From assembly GCF_000217955.3 (NCBI RefSeq), contig NZ_AFOY02000015.1, positions 248,001 through 312,000 on the forward strand: DNA of 64,000 nucleotides, written 5' to 3'. This document shows positions 1-7,889 of this stretch, in pieces. Position numbers and translations under genes: made by a program. The notes beneath the pieces are model-generated. The model was not told the origin of the DNA. It did no database searches and worked only from the letters and a program-made list of their open reading frames with translations. Every line of letters begins with the position of its first letter. The stretch's first letter is position 1. This DNA is from Pseudomonas fluorescens HK44. GTDB taxonomy: Bacteria > Pseudomonadota > Gammaproteobacteria > Pseudomonadales > Pseudomonadaceae.

Positions 1-351
1 ATCTATAAATCTGAATTTGACCCTTATGTTTTTTTCGATAAGTCCAAACCTGCGGAGAAAGTCTGGTATTGTGGCGTCGGTGCAAGTGCGGCACGGGCTC
101 CAGTATTGATAGAAAATAATTTTTGAGTTGGCCGGCAGGGTGTTAAGGCCTTCACCAAATTTTTTATGGAGCTCTATCATGAGCTCTTGTTCAATATGAG
201 CGCCGTAATTGAATGTAATTGACTTAATGAAAAAAGGGTTGTCCTTTTCCAAGGCTGTCGTAAAGACGCATACTACTCCTGACATTGTTCCTGGTGTAAA
301 ACTGAATTTGGAATCATAAAATGATTCCGCAATTTGAGTTGATAACCCCAT
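1..351 (-). CDS. Stand-alone cytidine-deaminase-fold protein (partial)
   Basis: The frame starts at 351 and stays open to the left edge, giving 117 residues without the C-terminus. GGAG lies nine bases before the ATG. The sequence has the two zinc motifs of the deaminase superfamily: an H-I-E in a helix at about residues 54-56 and S-P-C-R-T-C at about residues 90-95, which supply the zinc ligands and the catalytic Glu. The layout (short N-terminal strands, HxE helix, PCxxC helix) resembles bacterial toxin-type and nucleic-acid deaminases more than housekeeping CDA or TadA, which is inference. The gene is AT-rich compared with its surroundings and lies next to a dead insertion sequence, so it was probably acquired. 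Substrate unknown. Confidence 0.6.
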   Translation of the reverse strand, partial: MGLSTQIAESFYDSKFSFTPGTMSGVVCVFTTALEKDNPFFIKSITFNYGAHIEQELMIELHKKFGEGLNTLPANSKIIFYQYWSPCRTCTDATIPDFLRRFGLIEKNIRVKFRFID

Positions 352-389
352 GATTTATATCTCCATGCATGAGTATTTCCTTGTTATTC

Positions 390-417
390 TTAATAGCACT
401 TAATTAACGCCTGTCAA
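390..417 (-). promoter_or_regulatory. Candidate promoter of the deaminase gene
   Basis: On the minus strand TTGACA (412-417) is followed after 16 bases by TATTAA (390-395). This is a consensus -35 with a weaker -10, about 40 bases before the deaminase ATG. Prediction by eye only. Confidence 0.35.
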
Positions 418-465
418 GCATTGGTGCAATATTTGCGCTGTAAGCTGTTAGGCATCCGTCGACTA

Positions 466-1165
466 GGCGCTGTCCGAAAAATAATGTCGAAAGCATCGCA
501 TAGCACAGGCTAACGAGACCATCGTCGCGTCATTTTTCGCGAGCTTGCCGAAGTGTGTAACGATGCGACGATTCTCCTTCATCCAGCCGAACATACGTTC
601 GATGATGTTGCGCTGCCGATATTTCGGTCGAAAACGAGCGAGGCAAGCCGTGCTTGGGTTTGCGCTTCATGGATCGTAGGGGGAATCACCGGTTGCATCC
701 GGTAACGATTGCAGTAGTGTCGCAAAGCTTCGGAAAAAACCAGCGACAGCGTTTGCTAGAACGGCCGCGCAAACTGGGGGTATGGACTTCATCGAGCAGC
801 GGCTGGGCATATGAGATGTCACTGGCCTGTCCGTCCGAAAGCAGGAAGCGCAGTGGTACGCCATTAGCATCGCATAGCATATGGATCTTGGTGGTCAGGC
901 CTCCGCGACTGCCGCCTAGCGCATGATCTGAGGGGCCATCAGGCCCCTTTTTTCCGGCGCCAGATCAGACTCGGGTAGCGCGTACAGCGGTGGAGTCGAT
1001 CATCTAGGTCTCCAAGTCGATCAATCCCTGCTCGTTCAGCCTGATATGCAGTCGCTTGAGCATCAGATCGAACGTTCCTTGGTTACGCCAATCTCGGAAC
1101 TGCTGGTAGACCGTTTTTCGCCCCAAATGTTGATCGTAGCGAGGGTGCTCAGGTTGCGATGTAGA
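466..1165 (-). pseudogene. IS5-family (IS427-like) transposase remnant
   Basis: Reading the minus strand gives recognisable pieces of a DDE transposase: a K-T-V-Y-Q-Q-F-R-D-W segment near 1100, then M-I-D-S-T, then a stretch with H-M-L-C-D-A-N-G near 880, and finally a stretch close to R-M-F-G-W-M-K-E near 560. An in-frame amber codon (near 1003) stands where the family has Trp before M-I-D-S-T, and at least one frame change follows around 690-720. The 5' part is not recognisable. The element cannot make an active transposase. Confidence 0.7.
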
Positions 1166-1221
1166 GGGGGGGCTTACCTTCGCTGTTCATGGCCAGTTAA
1201 GCCGTTGGGCCAGGTCGGTGA

Positions 1222-1578
1222 TCAGTCGTTGGGCAGGTGCAGTTGCACTTCCATGGCGTCATGAAGGAGTCGAACGACCTCGATCACGTCGTCGTTTGCC
1301 ACACGATAGAACACGATATGGCGTGGGCTTTTGACGGTCCCATGAGGGTGTTTAGCCTGCTGGCGTGAATAGATGAGGTGATAGCTGCGAAGGCCCGGTG
1401 CAAGCTCATCGCGGTCGTGGCTGCCAATGCGATAAGGCGTGCCGGCAATCGCTTGCAGTGCCGCGAGAATCAGCGCCTGGTAGCGCTGGCGTGCTTGATC
1501 GCCGAACTGCGTCTGGGAGAACCTGAGGATGTCGACAATGTCGGCGCGCGCCGCGTTGGAAATCCGATACTGCGGCAT
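1222..1578 (-). CDS. parE: ParE-family toxin of a type II toxin-antitoxin system
   Basis: The product is 118 residues, slightly longer than a typical ParE/RelE-fold toxin. The N-terminus (Y-R-I-S-N-A-A-R-A-D-I) and the later segments G-L-R-S-Y and H-I-V-F-Y-R-V match the ParE pattern of a helix pair followed by a small beta sheet ending in R-L-L-H. Toxins of this family inhibit DNA gyrase. It starts two bases after the stop of the upstream antitoxin gene, so the two are one operon. The last residues after R-L-L-H-D form a longer tail than usual. Activity is not shown by sequence alone. Confidence 0.8.
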   Translation of the reverse strand: MPQYRISNAARADIVDILRFSQTQFGDQARQRYQALILAALQAIAGTPYRIGSHDRDELAPGLRSYHLIYSRQQAKHPHGTVKSPRHIVFYRVANDDVIEVVRLLHDAMEVQLHLPND

Positions 1579-1580
1579 GC

Positions 1581-1871
1581 TCAGTGTTTCTCGCGCGCGG
1601 GGAGGGTTGCCTCCAGGCTCAAGCCCTCGAGGTAGTGCTCCAGATCCCCTTCGTTCAACTGAGTAAAGTGCCCGTGCTCAAGGTCCATGATGCCGATCGA
1701 GGTCGCCTGACGCAGGGCCTCAATTTTGGCGGTGTCTTCGGCGACGCGCTGTTCCAATAGACGCAAACCTTCTCGCATCACTTCGCTGGCATTTTGATAA
1801 CGGCCGGACTGAACCAGGTCATGGATAACCTGTTCCTGGTGAGGGGTGAGCACAACGTTTCGCGTCGCCAT
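1581..1871 (-). CDS. parD: ParD-family antitoxin
   Basis: The product is 96 residues. Its N-terminal half is a ribbon-helix-helix DNA-binding domain (N-V-V-L-T-P then S-G-R-Y-Q-N-A-S-E-V-M-R-E-G-L-R), the signature of ParD/CopG antitoxins. The C-terminal half is expected to wrap and neutralise the toxin encoded just downstream. Gene order (antitoxin first) and the two-base gap are standard for parDE. The ATG is at 1871, with a palindrome in front of it that probably serves autorepression. Such modules often stabilise accessory DNA, which fits this region. Confidence 0.82.
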   Translation of the reverse strand: MATRNVVLTPHQEQVIHDLVQSGRYQNASEVMREGLRLLEQRVAEDTAKIEALRQATSIGIMDLEHGHFTQLNEGDLEHYLEGLSLEATLPAREKH

Positions 1872-1912
1872 AATTAGCTCCAGCTCTGGGCAAACAGGTT
1901 CTTTCGACCATT

Positions 1913-1925
1913 GGCATATTATGCC
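1913..1925 (-). promoter_or_regulatory. Palindromic operator candidate upstream of parDE
   Basis: GGCATA-T-TATGCC is a perfect 13-base inverted repeat 42-54 bases before the parD ATG. On the minus strand it contains CATAAT, which could be the -10 element, so binding by ParD would block the promoter. Autoregulation is known for the family; this particular site is inferred. Confidence 0.5.
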
Positions 1926-1964
1926 ATTTTACCCAGAAACACATAGCTTGAGAGCTGTATCTGA

Positions 1965-2618
1965 CGAACTGGGGCGTACGGGACCATCCTTCGCGCCGAA
2001 CAGCGCGTGCTGGCTCTGGACTGCAAGGCCGTGACTGAAGAAACCTCTAAAGCCACCGATGCAACGCGCCAAAGCGTGACCGCGATTGCGACCGCGCTGA
2101 CCGTCGGCCTGGGTTTGATTGCCGCACGAATCAGTGTGCAGGTTAACGCGTACCTGATCAGCATCGTCATGGTGGTCGCCGTTGCGTATACGGTCATTAG
2201 CGTTTTTTCAGGTTGGAAATTTATTAGCATCCAGAAAAAGTTGCGCGAGGAGTGGCAACCGAAGCTGTATCGTTACCTATCGACTGACGAATTCAACAAG
2301 ATGGTGAAAGAGCCCATTGGCCAAGTTGAGCGCGTGTTTTTCAACGTGGCAAGGTATGGCTTGGGCGTCCTCTCCGTTGTGGCTCTAGGGGTGATTCTCT
2401 TTGCATTTGTGCATGTGGATCAAGCGTTGCCCCCTCCGGTGCCTCCACCATCCGTGATGCCTAAAAAACAACCTCGTCCGGACGTTCACTCTGAGCGCAC
2501 TTCCCTCGATCCTTGGACCATAACGATCCATGCCTCAGTCGTCTGTGATCCGCCCAGAAAAGGAGGCACGGGATTGATTGCACGGCCCCCACCATGCTGT
2601 AGCAATTCTGGCGTGTAG
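1965..2618 (+). pseudogene. Membrane protein fragment, N-terminus lost
   Basis: An open frame runs from a stop at 1962 to 2618. Coding-like sequence begins before the first usable start (GTG 2007), and no ribosome binding site precedes that GTG. This suggests that the original N-terminus was cut off, probably when the parDE side was inserted. The frame holds two pairs of hydrophobic segments at roughly residues 25-70 and 115-140 counted from 2007, with a charged loop between (K-K-L-R-E-E-W). The proline-rich and basic end after about residue 140 looks non-native. I do not recognise the family. It could still be expressed from GTG 2007. Confidence 0.45.
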
Positions 2619-2621
2619 TCA

Positions 2622-2960
2622 GACGAAGTACAGAACGCCTCAGGTAGTTATCTATTTCTCTAACGAGTTCAGGGCGAGTGGCTGCTAACCGCGAGCTGAT
2701 GCTTCGGCGAGGCGGTACGGATTTGGTGAGTTTCTCGGGGGCATTCTTAACTTTGTCGCTATCTAAAATGCTGGTGCGCTAAAGGCATCCGGCAAGTGCA
2801 GTCAGTACGCTTGCCCTCAGACGAGGAACTTGGCACGCTCAGCCAGCGAAATGAAATTGCCATGATCACGAATAATTGTCGGCGCTTGTCAGATCACTTT
2901 TTCTTGGTATCCGCCTCACTGGAAACCGTACAAATCACCTCCATCCATACAAGACGGAGA
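2622..2960. other. Stretch with no recognisable gene
   Basis: I see no protein family, RNA gene or strong promoter here. Overlapping open frames on the plus strand have no ribosome binding site and no family-like sequence. The stretch lies between two gene remnants and is most likely decayed DNA. Confidence 0.4.
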
Positions 2961-2964
2961 CTGT

Positions 2965-3175
2965 ACGATGGCCCTCGTGCTGCCTTGACCAGCGTCGCAT
3001 CGCCATCCACACCAACCGCCTTGATAGCCCGTTCAGCGAGCGTCCGCAACAGCCAGCCCTCGCCACAGCCCAGTTCAAGCGCGCTCGGGATGACGGACTA
3101 CACCGCCAGGAGGATTGCCTGGTCGGTGACGCTTTACCTGCGTCTGTTCGAAATGTTGGTAGTCAAGATTCTGTA
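2965..3175 (-). pseudogene. SAM-dependent methyltransferase remnant
   Basis: The minus strand encodes A-L-E-L-G-C-G-E-G-W (about 3079-3053), the glycine-rich SAM-binding motif I of class I methyltransferases. It continues through an A-V-G-V-D-G-D motif II to L-V-K-A-A-R near 2974. It is preceded by V-T-D-Q-A-I-L-L-A-V and then an in-frame TAG at 3098-3100. No start codon and no catalytic C-terminal part are found. Only about 70 codons remain. Confidence 0.6.
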
Positions 3176-3239
3176 AGCATGCGCCGTGCTCGACATCCAG
3201 ATTTACGCAAGGTTGTAGGAATAGCCTTGTCTGGATTAC

Positions 3240-3253
3240 TTGATTGACGTCAA
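3240..3253 (+). promoter_or_regulatory. Anr/Dnr box and -10 of the moaCD operon
   Basis: TTGAT-TGAC-GTCAA is one base off the perfect FNR-type palindrome TTGAT-N4-ATCAA. TATTCT at 3276-3281 lies about 32 bases from the box centre, the distance expected for class II activation. The moaC ATG follows at 3322. Predicts anaerobic or NO-responsive expression of molybdopterin genes. Confidence 0.7.
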
Positions 3254-3321
3254 CCGTATGAGTCGGCCTGCTCTGTATTCTGCGCTGACACCGACAGTTG
3301 GAAGGGCAAGGCTTATTGCTT

Positions 3322-3807
3322 ATGACTGAATTGACGCTGACTCACCTCGACTCACTGGGACGCGCACGAATGGTCGATGTTACGGATAAAAGCGTGACGT
3401 CCCGAGAAGCAGTGGCTGAGGCATGGGTTCATATGCTTGCCGAGACCCGACAACTGATTGCCAGTGGTGCTCACCCTAAAGGTGATGTATTTGCGGTAGC
3501 GCGGATCGCTGGCATTCAGGCGGCCAAACGCACGAGCGAGTTGATTCCGCTCTGTCATCCGCTGCTTTTGAGCAGTGTTAACGTTGAGTTGAGTTTTGAA
3601 GGTGACCAACACGTACGCATTGTTTCTCGGTGCAAGTTGTCCGGACAGACCGGTGTCGAGATGGAGGCACTGACCGCCGCCAGTGTGGCGGCCTTGGCCC
3701 TGTATGACCTGTGCAAGGCCGTGGACCGGGGCATGAGTATCGAATCGGTGCGGCTGTTGGATAAACGGGGTGGTAAAAGCGGTTGGTATCGGGCGTTGGA
3801 ACAATGA
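3322..3807 (+). CDS. moaC: Cyclic pyranopterin monophosphate synthase MoaC
   Basis: MoaC acts with MoaA to turn GTP into cyclic pyranopterin monophosphate, the first step of molybdenum cofactor synthesis. The 161-residue product has family landmarks: M-V-D-V-T-D-K near residue 18, the [14 protein letters not shown] segment near 70-85, and the catalytic-site stretch [12 protein letters not shown] near 110-121. The length is normal. I chose ATG 3322, since the eight upstream codons from TTG 3298 do not match the family. The stop overlaps the moaD start. The cofactor serves nitrate reductase NarG encoded further along. Confidence 0.92.
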   Translation: MTELTLTHLDSLGRARMVDVTDKSVTSREAVAEAWVHMLAETRQLIASGAHPKGDVFAVARIAGIQAAKRTSELIPLCHPLLLSSVNVELSFEGDQHVRIVSRCKLSGQTGVEMEALTAASVAALALYDLCKAVDRGMSIESVRLLDKRGGKSGWYRALEQ

Positions 3808-4049
3808 AGCTGAATGTTTTGTATTTCTCGCGGTACCGCGAAACGCTGGGCCTTGACAATGAAACGATTGAAGGTGATTTCACTTCTGTCGATCAGTTGC
3901 GTCAGCACCTGATACATCGTTCCGGTGTTTGGCGGGTGCTGGCCGAACAGAACCTCATGTGTTCCCGCAACCAGGACATGTGTGGGCTCGATGAGCCGTT
4001 GATAGACGGTGATGAAGTGGGTTTTTTCCCAACCGTAACGGGAGGGTGA
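3804..4049 (+). CDS. moaD: Molybdopterin synthase small subunit MoaD
   Basis: MoaD is the ubiquitin-fold sulfur carrier of molybdopterin synthase. The product is 81 residues, a normal length, and ends in T-G-G; the Gly-Gly tail is the part that is adenylated by MoeB and thiocarboxylated. The start overlaps the moaC stop (ATGA), so translation is coupled. Its partner MoaE, encoded four bases downstream, is broken here (see 4054-4312), so this MoaD must pair with a MoaE made elsewhere if it is to function. Confidence 0.9.
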   Translation: MKLNVLYFSRYRETLGLDNETIEGDFTSVDQLRQHLIHRSGVWRVLAEQNLMCSRNQDMCGLDEPLIDGDEVGFFPTVTGG

Positions 4050-4053
4050 ATCG

Positions 4054-4312
4054 ATGATTCGAGTCCAGACAGGCAGCTTCGACCCCGGTACCGAAATCAA
4101 CACGCTGCATGCTTTGAGCCTTGATGTCGGCGCGGTGGTGAGCTGTGTAGGGTATGTGCGTGACTCCAACGTCGGACGGGAAGTCGCCGGCCTGCGTGAT
4201 GGATTACCTGAAAACCCGCGCGCCATTCTGGAAGAAAGAACAGGTGGCCGAGAGTTCCCATTGGGTCGAGGCTCGCAACAGTGATCGCGAGGCGGCGCAA
4301 CGATGGGATTGA
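4054..4312 (+). pseudogene. moaE: moaE (molybdopterin synthase large subunit) with internal deletion
   Basis: The frame from ATG 4054 begins as normal MoaE (I-R-V-Q-T then V-G-Y-V-R-D and G-R-E-V-A-G, to about residue 47). It then jumps. From about 4192 the sequence matches the MoaE C-terminus (V-M-D-Y-L-K-T-R-A-P-F-W-K-K-E, R-W at the end) but in another frame, ending at TGA 4310-4312. About 190 bases of a roughly 450-base gene are missing and the frame is shifted. The written frame ends at 4284 with 76 residues and lacks the catalytic lysines, so it cannot form molybdopterin synthase. Confidence 0.85.
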
Positions 4313-4366
4313 CGTTTCCCTCTCTGTGAGTGAATCGTGTTCAGCTGTATTGAAAGCGAGAATCCC

Positions 4367-4810
4367 ATGCTCTATCCGCTGTTTCTGACGTTGCATCTGT
4401 TTGCCGCGCTGATTTTTATCGGCACGGTGTTCTTCGAAGTCCTGTTCCTTGAAAGTATCCGCAAGCAGCTGCCTGTCAAGGTCATGTTGCTGGTCGAGCA
4501 GGGGGTCGGTCGACGTGCCCGCACCTTGATTCCATGGGTTCTGCTGGTATTGTTCGGCGCCGGGATGGGGATGGTCTGGCTGCGTTATTTGCCGGCCCTT
4601 GCAACGCCGATGAGCTCATCATTCGGCACATTGCTGATGGTGAAGATCGTGGTGGCCGTCAGCGTACTGCTGCATTTCCTGGTCGCCATGTTTTTGTTCA
4701 AAAGTGGCCGGATGAGTGCTCGATACCTGCATTTCATCCATGGCAGCCTGTTCTGCCACATGGTCGTCATCGTACTGTTGGCCAAGTGGATGTTTTATCT
4801 GACGTGGTGA
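4367..4810 (+). CDS. CopD-like four-helix membrane protein, first copy
   Basis: The 147-residue product has about four membrane helices (near residues 3-25, 50-70, 85-107 and 122-145), with His in the first and last helices (L-H-L-F-A-A; H-M-V-V-I-V-L-L-A-K). It is clearly related to the product of 16150-16587, sharing F-I-G-T-(V/L)-F-F-E-V, S-S-F-G-T-L-L and A-K-(W/A)-M-F-Y. The fold resembles CopD-type or cytochrome-b-like small membrane proteins, and the conserved His could bind heme or copper; this is inference. Start at ATG 4367 by comparison with the paralogue; the earlier frame start at 4337 adds ten unlike residues. Confidence 0.7.
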   Translation: MLYPLFLTLHLFAALIFIGTVFFEVLFLESIRKQLPVKVMLLVEQGVGRRARTLIPWVLLVLFGAGMGMVWLRYLPALATPMSSSFGTLLMVKIVVAVSVLLHFLVAMFLFKSGRMSARYLHFIHGSLFCHMVVIVLLAKWMFYLTW

Positions 4811-4856
4811 CTGTGCTTGCCTGGAGCCTGTTGCGCGACAAGCACTTTGCTCGCGC

Positions 4857-4870
4857 TTGATGCAAATCAA
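4857..4870 (+). promoter_or_regulatory. Anr/Dnr box before the hemN-like/hemN pair
   Basis: TTGAT-GCAA-ATCAA is a perfect FNR-type palindrome centred 66 bases before the ATG at 4930. A weak -10 candidate GACACT lies at 4893-4898. The overlap of the two downstream genes suggests that this box controls both. Confidence 0.8.
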
Positions 4871-4929
4871 GGAGCATTGCTCGCCAGACTCCGACACTGC
4901 TGGTCTGCAGCCAGTCTCGGAGACCCGTC

Positions 4930-6315
4930 ATGCTCAATTTATTCCACAACCCCGGCGAGCTGAACGTCCGGTACGATCAAGGCGTGCTCGACCCCAACTG
5001 CCAAATCGACACTGAAAAATTTCATGGTGGCATCGGCTCTCTGGATTTGCTTCGTGCATTGCGCGTCAGCCGACAGAAGTGCCGTCCGCTGTCCCTGAAC
5101 GTACAACTGCCTTCTAACCTGAAGCCTTCCTTGTGTTCCCCTCGCGATATTTCATGCGAGCACAGTGGTGTCGAACACTATCTTCAGCGTCTGCAACATG
5201 AGATCGACCTCGTCGGTTGTCATCTGGGGACTGGGCAGCGGGTCGAGCAGTTTCATTTGGGGGGCGGAACACCTGCCATCGCCCACCTGAGGCGGCTGAT
5301 GAATCACCTTCGTGGCCGATTCAACTTTCTTGGACATGAGTGCGCTGACTACAGCATAGAAGTGGACCTTCACCATACCGATTGGTCGACCATGGGCGTG
5401 CTGCGTGACTTAGGGTTCAACCATGTCAGCATCGGCGTTCCGGACATCGGTGCCGACAGTGCGATGTCGGAGGCCTGCTACCAGAACCCGGCACCGATCC
5501 ATTCGCTTATCGATGCCGCTCGTACCTTCGGTTATCGATCCATCAATGTCGATCTGGGTTATGGCCATACCTGGCAGACGCCAGTAAGTTTTGCGCTGAA
5601 ACTGGCAACCATCATCGAACTGGAGCCGGACCGGCTGCTGGTGTTTGATTATGCCCGGCCACCTCAACGCTATCGGCTAAAGGCCGCAGATAAAATCAGG
5701 GCGTTTTGCAGCGAGGAAGATAAAGGCGCCATGCGCCGGATCTGCTTTGAACAGTTGATCGGCGCCGGTTATCACTACATTGGCCTGGGGCAGTTTGTCC
5801 GGCCCGATGACGATTTGGCGATTGCTCAGGAGCGCGGCCGATTACGTCGCAATAGTGAGGGATTTACCCGTCACGGGTATTGCGATCATATCGGGTTCGG
5901 TTTGGGCGCTATCAGTCAGATCGACGATTTGTATGCGCAAAACACCGACAAGCTGGAGCTGTATCAGCAGCAACTGGACATGGATCAATTGCCAACAAGC
6001 CGTGGCTGGCGCTCTGAGACGGGGAATCAGGCCAGGCACATGGTGGTGGAGCGCCTGGCGTGTGATCTGGAGCTGGATATCCAGGCAATCGAGACGCGCT
6101 ATGGACTGATTTTTCGTCAGTATTTTTCCGCCGTATGGCCTGTGCTGGAGCAATTGACCCGCGACGGGTTGATTGAGTTGTCTGATCGTTTCATCAGTAT
6201 TCTTCCGGCCGGTCGGCCGCACGTCGATGCCATCTGCAACCTGTTTGAAAGGGATTCGGGCAGTGCGGGGCATGAACTCCATTGCGAGTGGATTGATCAT
6301 GACAACTTCGTTTGA
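4930..6315 (+). CDS. HemN-like protein lacking the radical-SAM cysteine motif
   Basis: The product is 461 residues and aligns over its whole length with oxygen-independent coproporphyrinogen III oxidase HemN, including H-L-G-G-G-T-P (about residues 110-116), S-I-E-V-D near 140, R-D-L-G-F-N-H-V-S-I-G-V, and the C-terminal HemN domain with R-N-S-E-G-F-T-R-H-G. The segment that should carry the C-x3-C-x2-C cluster ligands reads L-P-S-N-L-K-P-S-L-C-S, so at most one of the three is kept. It therefore cannot bind the normal 4Fe-4S cluster. It overlaps the true hemN by 17 bases and shares its Anr/Dnr box. It may be a partner, a chaperone-like heme protein, or a decayed copy held under selection. 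Homology is sure; role is unknown. Confidence 0.8.
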   Translation: MLNLFHNPGELNVRYDQGVLDPNCQIDTEKFHGGIGSLDLLRALRVSRQKCRPLSLNVQLPSNLKPSLCSPRDISCEHSGVEHYLQRLQHEIDLVGCHLGTGQRVEQFHLGGGTPAIAHLRRLMNHLRGRFNFLGHECADYSIEVDLHHTDWSTMGVLRDLGFNHVSIGVPDIGADSAMSEACYQNPAPIHSLIDAARTFGYRSINVDLGYGHTWQTPVSFALKLATIIELEPDRLLVFDYARPPQRYRLKAADKIRAFCSEEDKGAMRRICFEQLIGAGYHYIGLGQFVRPDDDLAIAQERGRLRRNSEGFTRHGYCDHIGFGLGAISQIDDLYAQNTDKLELYQQQLDMDQLPTSRGWRSETGNQARHMVVERLACDLELDIQAIETRYGLIFRQYFSAVWPVLEQLTRDGLIELSDRFISILPAGRPHVDAICNLFERDSGSAGHELHCEWIDHDNFV

Positions 6316-7687
6316 TTTCAATCGCGCCCTGGTCGAAAAGTATGACCGCCCGGGGCCGCGCTATACCTCTTACCCGACTGCGCCGCAGTTTCATCAGGCG
6401 TTCGCCGTCGATGACTATCAGCGTGCCGCCTCGGACAGCAACCAGGCGGCAACGCCAAAATCGCTGTCGGTGTACATCCACATCCCGTTCTGCAAGAGCC
6501 TTTGTTATTACTGCGCCTGCAATAAAATCATTACCCGCAAAACCCACCGCGCCGTCGAGTACCTGACGTACCTCAAGCGCGAAATCGTGATGCAAGCCGC
6601 CTTGTTCGACCGCACCCGCAAACTCACACAACTGCACCTGGGGGGTGGCACGCCGACCTATTTGACCAGCGAACAGCTGGCTGAGCTGATGGACTGCCTG
6701 CACCAGGCATTTGACATGGATGATAGCGATGACCATGAGTTTTCCATTGAAGTCGACCCTCGCACCATCAGCACTGAACAGATCCAGTCGCTGCGCCGGT
6801 TGGGGTTCAATCGCCTGAGCTTCGGCGTACAGGACTTCGATCCCGACGTGCAGGCCGCGGTCAATCGTCAGCAAAGTGAGGGGCAAATTTACGCGCTGGT
6901 CGCTGCTGCGCGCCAGGCGCAATTCAAGTCGATCAGCGTCGATCTTATCTACGGCCTGCCATTGCAAACCGTGAACAGTTTCGATGTCACTCTCGGCAAG
7001 ATCATCGCGTTGCGCCCGGACCGGATTGCAGCCTACAGCTACGCCCATTTGCCGGAGCTGGTGCGCGCGCAACGACTGATTCGTCCGGCCGATATGCCGC
7101 CACCTGAGCGCAAGCTAGAGTTGCTTGAACTGACTATCCGCCGTCTGACCGAGGCCGGTTATGTCTATATCGGCATGGACCATTTCGCCTTGCCGGACGA
7201 TGAGCTGGCGTTGGCCCGGGCCAATGGTACGTTGCAGCGCAATTTCCAGGGGTATTCCACCCACGCCGACTGCGATTTGATCGGTCTCGGGGTGTCTTCG
7301 ATCGGTAAGGTCGGCGATAGCTACAGCCAGAACGTCAAGGAGCTTTCGCAGTATTACGCGCGACTGGATCAAGGCTTGTTACCGGTCCATCGAGGTTACC
7401 GCTTGAGCGCCGACGATCAGCTTCGCCGTGAAGTGATCAGCGATCTGATGTGTCATGGCCGGATCGACTTCGGCAAGTTTGAAGCGCGTCATGCCATCTG
7501 CTTTACCGAGTACTTTGCCGATGCGCTGATGCAACTGGACGAACATGTTCGCGTTGGATTGCTGCAGATTCACGAAGATGCGTTGGTGTTGTTGCTCCAC
7601 GGGCATTTGATGATGCGCAGCGCGGCGATGGCGTTTGACGCCTATCTGGACGGTGATCAAAAAGGCCGGTTTTCACGCACCGTTTGA
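6299..7687 (+). CDS. hemN: Oxygen-independent coproporphyrinogen III oxidase HemN
   Basis: HemN converts coproporphyrinogen III to protoporphyrinogen IX without oxygen, a radical-SAM step needed for heme in anaerobic cytochromes such as NorC and NorB. The 462-residue product has Y-I-H-I-P-F-C-K-S-L-C-Y-Y-C at about 57-70, which is the C-x3-C-x2-C cluster motif, then H-L-G-G-G-T-P-T-Y and the C-terminal HemN domain. Length is normal (E. coli about 457). I chose ATG 6299, which overlaps the stop of the upstream hemN-like gene and gives the typical M-x-x-S-F-D-F-N start. Confidence 0.93.
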   Translation: MTTSFDFNRALVEKYDRPGPRYTSYPTAPQFHQAFAVDDYQRAASDSNQAATPKSLSVYIHIPFCKSLCYYCACNKIITRKTHRAVEYLTYLKREIVMQAALFDRTRKLTQLHLGGGTPTYLTSEQLAELMDCLHQAFDMDDSDDHEFSIEVDPRTISTEQIQSLRRLGFNRLSFGVQDFDPDVQAAVNRQQSEGQIYALVAAARQAQFKSISVDLIYGLPLQTVNSFDVTLGKIIALRPDRIAAYSYAHLPELVRAQRLIRPADMPPPERKLELLELTIRRLTEAGYVYIGMDHFALPDDELALARANGTLQRNFQGYSTHADCDLIGLGVSSIGKVGDSYSQNVKELSQYYARLDQGLLPVHRGYRLSADDQLRREVISDLMCHGRIDFGKFEARHAICFTEYFADALMQLDEHVRVGLLQIHEDALVLLLHGHLMMRSAAMAFDAYLDGDQKGRFSRTV

Positions 7688-7794
7688 AGTCCCCAGCTCC
7701 GGGGACGCGTCAGCGGTGGCCAACGTGATTGTTTTTCAACTGTCCCAAGGTGCTCGGGGTGTCTACGGTCAGGACTGGAAAGTCGACTGCTCGC

Positions 7795-7808
7795 TTGACC
7801 GCGATCAA
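7795..7808 (+). promoter_or_regulatory. Anr/Dnr box before norQ
   Basis: TTGAC-CGCG-ATCAA, one base off the perfect palindrome, lies in the 200-base gap between hemN and norQ. CAGGTT at 7831-7836 sits at -10 distance. Predicts an NO-responsive promoter for norQ-norE-norF. Confidence 0.7.
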
Positions 7809-7889
7809 GTTTGCCGGCCATGTCACTTGCCAGGTTGTCGCAGGCGCCCGTAGCGTGTTGCTTGAATCCGCTTTTGGAACAGACAGCCC

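Noticed and set aside
920..955. GGGGCC-ATCA-GGCCCC followed by T6 looks like a terminator
   Set aside because: It lies inside the transposase remnant and corresponds to coding sequence (K-K-G-P-D-G-P-S); chance palindrome.
2796..3247. Two overlapping plus-strand open frames of 126 and 123 codons
   Set aside because: No ribosome site or family-like sequence, and they lie opposite the methyltransferase remnant.
7689..7706. GTCCCC-N6-GGGGAC hairpin after hemN
   Set aside because: No T run follows and the stem is short; not enough for a terminator call.
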